From Bacteroidota bacterium (GTDB lineage: Bacteria; Bacteroidota; Kryptoniia; Kryptoniales; JAKASW01), in assembly GCA_021785235.1 (NCBI GenBank), contig JAJYGB010000439.1:1-5821 (forward strand): a stretch of 5,821 nt of DNA, given 5' to 3'. Shown piece by piece: positions 1 to 5,615 of the stretch. Each line of letters begins with the position of its first letter. Within the stretch, counting starts at the first letter, position 1. Under the pieces are notes generated by a model. The model had not been told where the DNA came from, searched no databases, and saw nothing but the letters and a program-made list of their open reading frames with translations. The translations under genes were made by a program, and so were the position numbers.

Positions 1-1394
1 TATCGGGCGGTGAAGCTCAACGCGTAAACCTGGCGACAAGCCTGGCATCCACTCTCGTCGCGACCACTTACGTCCTCGATGAACCGAGTATCGGGCTGCA
101 TCCGAGGGATATGGACAGGCTCGTTTCCATTCTGAAGAATCTAAAATCTTACAACAATACGGTCATCGTCGTCGAACATGACAGCGAGATGATGAAGAGC
201 GCCGACTATATAATAGATCTTGGGCCGGGTTCGGGAGCACTTGGCGGGGAAGTGATGTTTGCCGGCAGCTACTCCGGGATTCTCGCTTCGAATAAATCTG
301 TGACGGGAAAATATCTCCGGGGCGAAAGGAGTATACCCATCCCCAAAAGACGCAAGCCTGTGGATAAGTTCATTCGCGTAAAAGGAGCCTCGATGCACAA
401 CATCGACAACCTGGACGTGGACATCCCGCTCTATTCCTTCGTGTGTATAACGGGAGTCAGCGGGTCCGGGAAAAGCACCCTGGTATACGACATTCTTTAC
501 AACGCGCTGAAGGAACAGAACCCGGAGTCTACCGTTGTCGAATCGAGAAAGAATGTGTCAATTCCCACGAACCGGGTCAAGTCGCTTACATTCGATTATC
601 TGCCTGAGTCCATCGAGCTTGTGGATCAAAGTGCAGTCGGCAGGATCTCTAGATCAAATGTGGCGACATATAGCGGGGCATTTGATCCTATCAGAAATAT
701 TTTTGCGGGGACGCCCCTCTCGCGCGAAAGAGGACTGACTGCAAGCTATTTCTCTTTTAACGTAGACTGGGGAGGTAGGTGCGAAGCTTGCAGCGGTGAA
801 GGAATACAGGTAGTCGAGATGCAGTTTCTCGCCGACGTGACCCTGGACTGCGAAGCTTGCGGCGGGAAGAGGTACAGCTCGGAAGCGCTGGAGATCAAGT
901 ATCGCGGCAATAGTATCGCCGATGTTCTGGAAATGACCGTGGCGGAAGCGATGGAATTTTTCGGCGACCGGAAGGACGTGGTGAAGTCTCTAAAACTCCT
1001 CGACCGTGTCGGGCTCGGCTATTTGAAGCTGGGGCAGAGGCTATCCACGCTCTCGGGAGGTGAGGCGCAGCGGCTGAAAATATCGAGTTATCTCTCCGGC
1101 AGCGGAGAATCGGAGGTGTTGTTCATCCTTGACGAGCCAACCACAGGCCTGCACTTCGAAGAGATAGCCAAACTTCTCGATGTCTTGTTCGAGTTGCGCG
1201 ACCGTGGTAACAGCATAATAGTTGTGGAGCACAACCTGGATGTCATCAAGTGCGCCGACTACGTCATAGATCTGGGGCCTGAAGCGGGGGACGAGGGAGG
1301 CAAGACCGTGGCGGTTGGTACACCGGAGCAAATAATGCGCGTCGATGAATCCCGCACCGGTGCCGCGCTCAGCAAAGTGATGGCGAAGACTTAG
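1..1394 (+). CDS. uvrA: UvrA-family excinuclease ABC subunit A, C-terminal part (5' end outside window)
   Basis: UvrA is the dimeric DNA-damage sensor of nucleotide excision repair; it loads UvrB at lesions and consists of two ABC ATPase halves. The reading frame is open from base 3, giving 463 residues, so the gene begins well upstream (full UvrA proteins are about 940 residues). Counting from base 3, the fragment opens inside the first ABC signature (SGGEAQ, residues 1-6). Then come Walker B/D-loop LDEPSIGLH (25-33), H-loop VEHD (His59), second Walker A GVSGSGKST (151-159), a zinc module CEAC-X19-CEAC (cysteines 260, 263, 283, 286), second signature LSGGEAQ (350-356), Walker B FILDEP (374-379) and H-loop VEHN (His410). 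Both ATPase sites and the zinc module look intact. The usual DQSPIGR...RSNPATY stretch reads VDQSAVGR...RSNVATY, and the linker from Walker A to it is about 48 residues against 40 in E. coli UvrA, so this may be a paralogue rather than the main UvrA. Family assignment is firm; subclass is uncertain. Confidence 0.9.
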   Translation, partial: SGGEAQRVNLATSLASTLVATTYVLDEPSIGLHPRDMDRLVSILKNLKSYNNTVIVVEHDSEMMKSADYIIDLGPGSGALGGEVMFAGSYSGILASNKSVTGKYLRGERSIPIPKRRKPVDKFIRVKGASMHNIDNLDVDIPLYSFVCITGVSGSGKSTLVYDILYNALKEQNPESTVVESRKNVSIPTNRVKSLTFDYLPESIELVDQSAVGRISRSNVATYSGAFDPIRNIFAGTPLSRERGLTASYFSFNVDWGGRCEACSGEGIQVVEMQFLADVTLDCEACGGKRYSSEALEIKYRGNSIADVLEMTVAEAMEFFGDRKDVVKSLKLLDRVGLGYLKLGQRLSTLSGGEAQRLKISSYLSGSGESEVLFILDEPTTGLHFEEIAKLLDVLFELRDRGNSIIVVEHNLDVIKCADYVIDLGPEAGDEGGKTVAVGTPEQIMRVDESRTGAALSKVMAKT

Positions 1395-2068
1395 TACTGC
1401 GTTCCGATATTAAAGGCGATGAAGAACGTGTTGAAGTTTGCCATCGGCTGGTTCTGAAGGCTTTCAATTCCGTGCTTCATCGGAAGAATGTAGTACCTGA
1501 TGCTGATACCCAGCAGGCTGTTTGGATCGCTTCCGAAATAAGCGCCCAATCCGATATACGCGCCACCTCCGAAGTAACCGCGACCATGTGAGAAGCTGTA
1601 CGAAAGGGGCTGATCATAGGGAGCGGCGAAGACCGCGTTTGGTCCAAGTCCAGCGAAGACGTACGGACGGAACGTATCGGTAATCTCATCCCTGAAGAGC
1701 CTGTATTGCAATCCAAGCATGGCGGGGATAACCCAAAGCTGGTTGACCTTGCCCGGAACAAACTTCTGGCCGGTATACGGGTCGTAGTATGCGACCTCGT
1801 TCGGAGCCTTTGCCTCGGAAATGGAAAACGATGCGGTCCAGGAAAGTGTGCCGCTTATCCTCTGTTTGTAGAAGAAACCGCCGCCGAATCCGCTGTTGCC
1901 TATCATGATATCCATGCCGAGAGCATTGTCCCTTTGTGCGGTGTCAGGCTCCATGTCCTTTATCGGCATGTATGTGTATTGTGAATCCGGAGGAGCCGAA
2001 ATATTCGGTTTCTCCGCGAAGGCAGTTGCTGAAACCAGCAGCACCGAGAGAATCACTATCTTATACAT
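1391..2068 (-). CDS. Probable outer-membrane beta-barrel protein, function unknown
   Basis: A 225-residue exported protein that I cannot assign to a named family. Residues 1-18 form a typical Sec signal peptide (basic Lys3, hydrophobic core, AFA before Glu19). After a proline-rich, probably disordered stretch (about 20-48), the chain alternates polar and hydrophobic/aromatic residues in short segments with Gly-rich turns (for example 52-68, 74-84, 110-123, 134-147, 164-178, 184-195, 211-225). This is the pattern of a small beta-barrel of about eight or more strands. The last residue is Tyr, preceded by an amphipathic strand (FFIAFNIGTQY), which fits the C-terminal signal recognised by the BAM machinery. 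There are no cysteines or catalytic motifs. The ATG is preceded by AGGA nine bases upstream, which supports this start. It is the last gene of the minus-strand train, separated by a 132-nt leader, so it may be transcribed independently. Its stop overlaps the uvrA stop tail to tail. Barrel and export are inferred from sequence pattern; the role (structural, porin-like, lipid-related) is unknown. Confidence 0.75.
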   Translation of the reverse strand: MYKIVILSVLLVSATAFAEKPNISAPPDSQYTYMPIKDMEPDTAQRDNALGMDIMIGNSGFGGGFFYKQRISGTLSWTASFSISEAKAPNEVAYYDPYTGQKFVPGKVNQLWVIPAMLGLQYRLFRDEITDTFRPYVFAGLGPNAVFAAPYDQPLSYSFSHGRGYFGGGAYIGLGAYFGSDPNSLLGISIRYYILPMKHGIESLQNQPMANFNTFFIAFNIGTQY

Positions 2069-2077
2069 TTTCTTATA

Positions 2078-2081
2078 TCCT
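2078..2081 (-). promoter_or_regulatory. Shine-Dalgarno site of the barrel-protein gene
   Basis: On the minus strand AGGA lies nine bases before the ATG at 2068. It supports this ATG, which directly precedes a well-formed signal peptide. Confidence 0.5.
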
Positions 2082-2129
2082 GCAACAATTTACTCTACCG
2101 GGAAGTTTCTTTCACCTTCCTTTTCGACG

Positions 2130-2158
2130 CCCATATTTTCAACCGGATTAACAGGCAA
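2130..2158 (-). promoter_or_regulatory. Weak candidate promoter for the barrel-protein gene
   Basis: On the minus strand TTGCCT (2158-2153) and TATGGG (2135-2130) are separated by 17 bases. The -35 shares TTG and the final bases only loosely with consensus, and the -10 matches only its first three bases. Its position 60-90 bases before the ATG is sensible, but a match this weak occurs by chance, and the lineage may use a different promoter consensus. Confidence 0.15.
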
Positions 2159-2200
2159 TCGGGAAAGAACGCTCACGGCAGCCCACCGCGACATATATGA

Positions 2201-3370
2201 TCAATGCACACGGTATGCATTAAATTTTAAGTATTCCGTTTCGGGCATGCCGGGGAGTACCGGATGGTCCGGAGCGGCACCGGCGCGATGAAGCAGCTGA
2301 AGCGTCCTTCCGGAATTTTGCGCGGCAGCGGCGATAAGATCTTCGAAGGTTTCCCGAAAGATGTGATGGGAACACGAAGCCGTCAGAAGCACGCCGCCTG
2401 GTTTCAATACACTGAAAACACTCTCGTGGAGTCTTCGATAACCGCCTTTGGCCGTTGTAACGCTTTTCCTGTTCCGGGTGAAGCTCGGCGGATCACATAC
2501 GACGACGTCGAATTTGCGCTCAGATCCTGCCGCCTTGTTAAGGTATGCATTTACGTCGGACGTAACTACGTCGAGGTTTGTCAATCCATTGATTTCCGCG
2601 TTCAGCATGACGCTTTTTACGGCTGGCTCGGACGAATCGACGGCTGTAACTCTTACCGCTCCTGAGCGCGCCATGTTCAGTCCGAAACCTCCCTCGTTCG
2701 AGAATAGATCGAGTACATTCGACCCCGCGGCGAAGTAGCGGGAAAAGATTCTATTCAGTCGCTGGTCGAAGTAGAATCCGGTCTTCTGACCGTGGTATGG
2801 ATTCAACCGGAAGAGGACTCCATCTTCATCGTAGTCTGCCGTCTGCTCTTCGCCGTAGACGATTGACTTAGACTGGGGAAGTCCCTCGAGCTCTCTCGTA
2901 CTGCTTTCGTTGCGTTCATAGATTGCTGTTGGGGAAAACATTTCCCTGAGGGTGTCATAGACCAGTTCTTTTCTCTTTTCCATGGCAGCCGAAAATATCT
3001 GGACACTGAAGAGTGAACCGAACCTGTCCACGATCAAACCCGGGAGAAAATCGCTCTCGCTGTAAGACAGCCTGTAGAACGGCGTCTTGAACAGCCGCTG
3101 GCGAAGCTCAAGCGCCGTCGTCAGTCGGCTGGCGAAAAATGCGTGGTCCGGTTCTATGAACTGTTTCGAGAAGAGCCGCACGGCGATAAGTGTCTTTGAA
3201 TTGTAGAAGCCGAAGCCCAGGCGTTCATTTCTTCCACTCTTGACTTCGACAACATCGCCAATACCGGGCGAGCCGTCGACCTTTTCAATTTCGTTGCTGA
3301 AAACCCAGAGGTGGCCCGCAAGAATTCTCTTCTCCTCTTTTCTCTTTAGATGGACTATCGGGATTGTCAT
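2201..3370 (-). CDS. rlmI: RlmI-family class I SAM-dependent rRNA methyltransferase (23S cytosine-C5)
   Basis: A 389-residue cytosolic RNA methyltransferase, the usual length of the RlmI family, whose E. coli member makes m5C1962 of 23S rRNA. An N-terminal PUA-like RNA-binding domain (about 1-77, with GHLWVFSNEI near 19-28) is followed by a linker domain and the Rossmann methyltransferase domain. The family hallmark GQKTGFYFDQR is at 194-204. SAM motif I, VLDLFSNEGGFG, is at 219-230; acidic motif II is VTAVDSS (Asp245); motif IV is DPPSF at 293-297. TASCSHH at 330-336 supplies Cys333, the likely catalytic cysteine position of this C5-cytosine group. The C-terminus (HPVLPGMPETEYLKFNAYRV) matches the family's closing strand region. 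The ATG overlaps the aminotransferase stop as ATGA, with no strong Shine-Dalgarno upstream, so translation is probably coupled to the gene before. Family is clear; the exact target base is transferred from E. coli and could differ. Confidence 0.88.
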   Translation of the reverse strand: MTIPIVHLKRKEEKRILAGHLWVFSNEIEKVDGSPGIGDVVEVKSGRNERLGFGFYNSKTLIAVRLFSKQFIEPDHAFFASRLTTALELRQRLFKTPFYRLSYSESDFLPGLIVDRFGSLFSVQIFSAAMEKRKELVYDTLREMFSPTAIYERNESSTRELEGLPQSKSIVYGEEQTADYDEDGVLFRLNPYHGQKTGFYFDQRLNRIFSRYFAAGSNVLDLFSNEGGFGLNMARSGAVRVTAVDSSEPAVKSVMLNAEINGLTNLDVVTSDVNAYLNKAAGSERKFDVVVCDPPSFTRNRKSVTTAKGGYRRLHESVFSVLKPGGVLLTASCSHHIFRETFEDLIAAAAQNSGRTLQLLHRAGAAPDHPVLPGMPETEYLKFNAYRVH

Positions 3371-4560
3371 TTGAGTCTCGAAACTGAAGCCGCAATTCTG
3401 TCCGCTGCTTCGGTTAGCTCTCTTTCGGAGTAGGCGTAGGATAATCTGATGTGATCGTCGGATCCGAAGGCGATGCCGGGAACAAGAGCGACCTGGGCAT
3501 CAGCCAGCATAAATTGGGCGACGTCGGCGGAGCCCTGAAGAGTCTTCCCGTTGTACCGCTTTCCGAAGAGGCGCTTGACTGAAGGGAAGAAATAGAATGC
3601 TCCTCCCGGGTTGCTGATCTCTAATCCCTTTATCCGCGAAAGCTTTTCAAACATGAGATCGCGCCGTTTCTGAAAGGCGAGCCGCATCTTCTCGATCTCG
3701 GTCTGGGATCCCCGCAGAGCTTCGAGAGCGGCGGCCTGGGATATCGAAGACGCGTTGGAGGTCACCTGGCTCTGAATCTTAGCGGCGCGGTTGATGATTT
3801 CCTGACTGGCGGCAAGGAAGCCGATCCTCCAGCCCGTCATTGAGTAAGCTTTGGACACGCCGCTGGCGGTTATAACCCGATCCTTGACTTCCGGGATCGA
3901 GCCGACGGAGAAATGCTTGTTGCCGTCGTAGATGATCTTCTCATAAATTTCGTCGGAGATGATATAAAAATCTCTTTCCCTGGCAAGTCTGGCAATACCT
4001 CTGAGCGCCTTCTCGCTAATTACCGCCCCGGTAGGGTTTGAGGGTGTGTTGATAATAATGGCCTTCGTCCTGCGCGTAAGAAGCGCCTCAACATCTCCCG
4101 CGTCAAATGTGAACCCTTTCTCTCCGGTTGTTCTTAATATCACCGGGACGCCGTCAGCAAGTTTGACCATCTCCGGGAAGCTCACCCAATACGGAGCCGG
4201 GACGATCACCTCGTCGCCGGGATCGCATATCGCCTGAAGCGCGTTGAAGATGGAGTGTTTGCCTCCGTTCGAGACGAGGATGTTCGACGCCTTCACGTCG
4301 AGTCCGTTATCCACGCGGAATTTCTCGGCAACCGCCTCTCTCAACTCCGGGATTCCTTCGTTCTGTGTGTACTTCGTGAAATTATCCTCAATTGCCTTTA
4401 TCGCCGCTCGCTTTATATTCTCCGGAGTGGGGAAGTCCGGCTCTCCCGCGCTCAGGCTGATTATGTCCTTTCCCTCGGCCCTCAGTTTCTTGGCCAGGGT
4501 AGTCATTGCAATTGTCTGTGATTCTTCAATTTTATCTGCTTTTTTCGAAAAAGACGGCAT
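3367..4560 (-). CDS. PLP-dependent class I aminotransferase, aspartate/prephenate type (subgroup 1-beta)
   Basis: A 397-residue fold-type I aminotransferase of normal length. It transfers the amino group between aspartate or glutamate and 2-oxo acids, and related 1-beta enzymes also aminate prephenate to arogenate for Phe/Tyr synthesis. Visible sites: SAGEPDFPTP (37-46), PYWVSFPEM (123-131, ring stacking on PLP), NTPSNPTG (171-178, Asn175), SDEIY (202-206, Asp203 and Tyr206 binding PLP), SGVSKAYSMTGWRIG (233-247) with Schiff-base Lys237 and phosphate-binding Arg245, and IRLSYA (371-376) with Arg372 for the substrate alpha-carboxylate. GGKHSIFN places Lys101 where Thermus thermophilus aspartate aminotransferase uses a lysine for the distal carboxylate, and the S-x-T near residues 14-16 is also kept. 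This supports an acidic substrate. The start is backed by a strong AGGAGGAGG site in the 3' end of coaD, five bases of gap away. The stop overlaps the rlmI-like start. Family is certain; aspartate is the best substrate guess, and prephenate is possible. Confidence 0.93.
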   Translation of the reverse strand: MPSFSKKADKIEESQTIAMTTLAKKLRAEGKDIISLSAGEPDFPTPENIKRAAIKAIEDNFTKYTQNEGIPELREAVAEKFRVDNGLDVKASNILVSNGGKHSIFNALQAICDPGDEVIVPAPYWVSFPEMVKLADGVPVILRTTGEKGFTFDAGDVEALLTRRTKAIIINTPSNPTGAVISEKALRGIARLARERDFYIISDEIYEKIIYDGNKHFSVGSIPEVKDRVITASGVSKAYSMTGWRIGFLAASQEIINRAAKIQSQVTSNASSISQAAALEALRGSQTEIEKMRLAFQKRRDLMFEKLSRIKGLEISNPGGAFYFFPSVKRLFGKRYNGKTLQGSADVAQFMLADAQVALVPGIAFGSDDHIRLSYAYSERELTEAADRIAASVSRLK

Positions 4561-4565
4561 TAAGT

Positions 4566-5069
4566 TTACTTCCTCCTCCTTTTTGTTCTTGCGAATCTAT
4601 TCTTTGTCATCAGTTCCTTCTTGACGTGTTCCGGAACAAACTCCGTCACATCCCCTCCGAACCTGGCGATCTCCCTGACAATGGTGCTGTTGAGATATGT
4701 GTAGTTTTCGTGTGGCATGAGAAAAACGGTGTCGACATCGGAGCAGAGCTTCCGGTTGGTCAACGCCATTTGAAACTCGTATTCAAAATCGGATACGGCT
4801 CTGAGACCGCGCACTATAGCATCCGCGTTCTTCTTTCTGGCATAGTCGACGAGCAGCCCCTGAAATTCCTCTACCTCTATGTTCTTTATATCCTTCACCG
4901 CTTCCCGGATCATTTTAACGCGCTCAGCTCCCGTGAAGAGCGGCTCCTTGAGGGTGTTGACCGCCACGCAGACAATCACTTTGTCGAACAACTCTGCGGC
5001 GCGCTTGGCGACATCCACGTGCCCGTTCGTGACGGGGTCGAATGTCCCGGGATAAATCGCAATTTTCAT
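4566..5069 (-). CDS. coaD: Phosphopantetheine adenylyltransferase (CoaD)
   Basis: CoaD catalyses the fourth step of coenzyme A synthesis, ATP plus 4'-phosphopantetheine to dephospho-CoA and pyrophosphate, as a cytosolic hexamer. The 167-residue product matches family length (about 160) and order. YPGTFDPVTNGH (6-17) holds the nucleotidyltransferase T/H-x-G-H motif (Thr14-His17). KEPLF (41-45) is the region of the substrate-binding lysine, and RGLRAVSDFEYE (88-99 region) is the ATP-binding signature. NSTIVREIARFGGDVTEFVP (127-146) corresponds to the SSxxVKE...GGDVxxFvP motif, with Asn in place of the first Ser. The chain ends in an unusually basic tail, RFARTKRRRK, whose AGG AGG AGG codons also form the ribosome binding site of the next gene. 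The ATG is preceded by GGAG five bases away and overlaps the rsmD stop as ATGA. The rsmD-coaD pair is a common bacterial arrangement. Identification is secure. Confidence 0.97.
   Translation of the reverse strand: MKIAIYPGTFDPVTNGHVDVAKRAAELFDKVIVCVAVNTLKEPLFTGAERVKMIREAVKDIKNIEVEEFQGLLVDYARKKNADAIVRGLRAVSDFEYEFQMALTNRKLCSDVDTVFLMPHENYTYLNSTIVREIARFGGDVTEFVPEHVKKELMTKNRFARTKRRRK
4572..4580 (-). promoter_or_regulatory. Strong Shine-Dalgarno of the aminotransferase gene, inside the end of coaD
   Basis: On the minus strand AGGAGGAGG ends 11 bases before the aminotransferase ATG at 4560. The same bases encode three consecutive arginines at the CoaD C-terminus. Spacing is on the long side, but the complementarity to the 16S tail is the best in the window and settles the start choice. 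Confidence 0.75.
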
Positions 5070-5611
5070 TTTGTCTCCGGTTTTATGAAGGATAAGATTG
5101 TGGAGCCGAAAATCTTCTGTCTAATAAGCAGGGCAGGAGGCGGCGAGTAAGCCTTCGTGTGTTCAACGCAGATGATGCCCGAGTGGTTCATAATACCCCT
5201 TCGGAGCATCTCCTCGATAATTTCATGTGTGCTGCCGTTGAAGGCGTAAGGTGGATCCACGTAGGCGATGTCAAACGTCTCAACCGCCGTGGCAACGAAC
5301 CGATCTACGTTCATAATACGAATATCGCACCGTTCTTTCACTCCAAGTGATTCGGCATTGCGGCCGATCACGGCCGCGATCTTACGGTCCGACTCGACAA
5401 AGACTACTCTCTTCGCCCCGCGGCTGAGAGTCTCGAAACCGACGCTTCCTGTTCCGGCGTAGAGGTCAAGGGCTGTGGCTCCCTCGAGGTCGAGCATATT
5501 TCCGAGAATGTCAAACATAGTTTCCCGCAGCCGGTCTGTGGCCGGTCTTAGCTTCGTGGAATCAATCGAGAAAAGCCTTCTGCTTCTCAGCGTGCCGCCG
5601 GTTATCCTCAT
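5066..5611 (-). CDS. rsmD: 16S rRNA (guanine-N2) methyltransferase RsmD
   Basis: RsmD methylates the N2 of G966 (E. coli numbering) in 16S rRNA of the assembled small subunit, using SAM. The 181-residue product is full length for the family. MRITGGTLRSRRL (1-13) matches the family's conserved N-terminal strand. RPATDRLRETMFDIL (22-36) is the hallmark RP-T-DR-RE-F segment. SAM motif I, LDLYAGTGSVGFE, is at 48-60; acidic motif II is FVESD (Glu73); motif IV is DPPY (119-122), the N-methyltransferase catalytic motif. The C-terminal FGSTILSFI (168-176) is the usual closing strand. The ATG lies four bases after the stop of the upstream pilM-like gene, with only a poor Shine-Dalgarno, so coupled translation is likely. 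Its stop overlaps the coaD start. Identification is secure by motifs and by the coaD neighbour. Confidence 0.95.
   Translation of the reverse strand: MRITGGTLRSRRLFSIDSTKLRPATDRLRETMFDILGNMLDLEGATALDLYAGTGSVGFETLSRGAKRVVFVESDRKIAAVIGRNAESLGVKERCDIRIMNVDRFVATAVETFDIAYVDPPYAFNGSTHEIIEEMLRRGIMNHSGIICVEHTKAYSPPPALLIRQKIFGSTILSFIKPETK
5075..5078 (-). promoter_or_regulatory. Shine-Dalgarno of coaD, inside the end of rsmD
   Basis: On the minus strand GGAG is followed by ACAAA and the coaD ATG, a spacing of five bases. It lies within the codons for the final Pro-Glu-Thr of RsmD and supports the overlapping start. Confidence 0.6.
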
Positions 5612-5615
5612 CTCA

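Larger units (their letters stand above)
2069..2200 (-). other. 132-nt intergenic leader between rlmI-like gene and barrel gene
   Basis: This is the only non-coding gap of any size in the window. On the minus strand it contains an imperfect hairpin close after the rlmI-like stop (CCCGATT / AATCCGG arms at 2157-2163 and 2143-2149, one mismatch, 7-nt loop) that is followed by TTGAAAA rather than a clear T-run. Next is a weak sigma70-like pair (TTGCCT at 2153-2158, 17-nt spacer, TATGGG at 2130-2135), then a short inverted repeat GGAAG/CTTCC (2101-2120), and last the ribosome binding site of the barrel gene. None is strong enough to call with confidence. A separate promoter for the barrel gene is likely on layout grounds only. 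Confidence 0.4.

Noticed and set aside
1354..1363. Perfect 10-base palindrome GCACCGGTGC near the uvrA 3' end
   Set aside because: It has no loop and no T-run after it, so it is not a terminator. It falls on ordinary codons, and one such palindrome is expected by chance.
2153..2200. Riboswitch or structured leader just after the rlmI-like stop
   Set aside because: The stretch is too short, with only one imperfect hairpin and no recognisable riboswitch core, and the downstream gene is an outer-membrane protein with no metabolite link.
1706..2291. Open frames of 92, 131 and 71 residues on the + strand across the barrel gene and its leader
   Set aside because: They are mutually overlapping, low-complexity translations antisense to a gene with a clear signal peptide and ribosome binding site. 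The 131-residue frame crosses the leader into the rlmI-like gene without any family pattern.
2264..2738. Open frames of 133 and 96 residues on the + strand inside the rlmI-like gene
   Set aside because: They are antisense to the SAM-binding half of the methyltransferase, overlap each other, and have no motifs.
4506..5150. A 214-residue open frame on the + strand opposite coaD
   Set aside because: It lies almost wholly antisense to coaD, whose motifs are unmistakable. Its translation has no recognisable domain and no ribosome binding site stands out, so it is a shadow of the GC-biased third codon positions.
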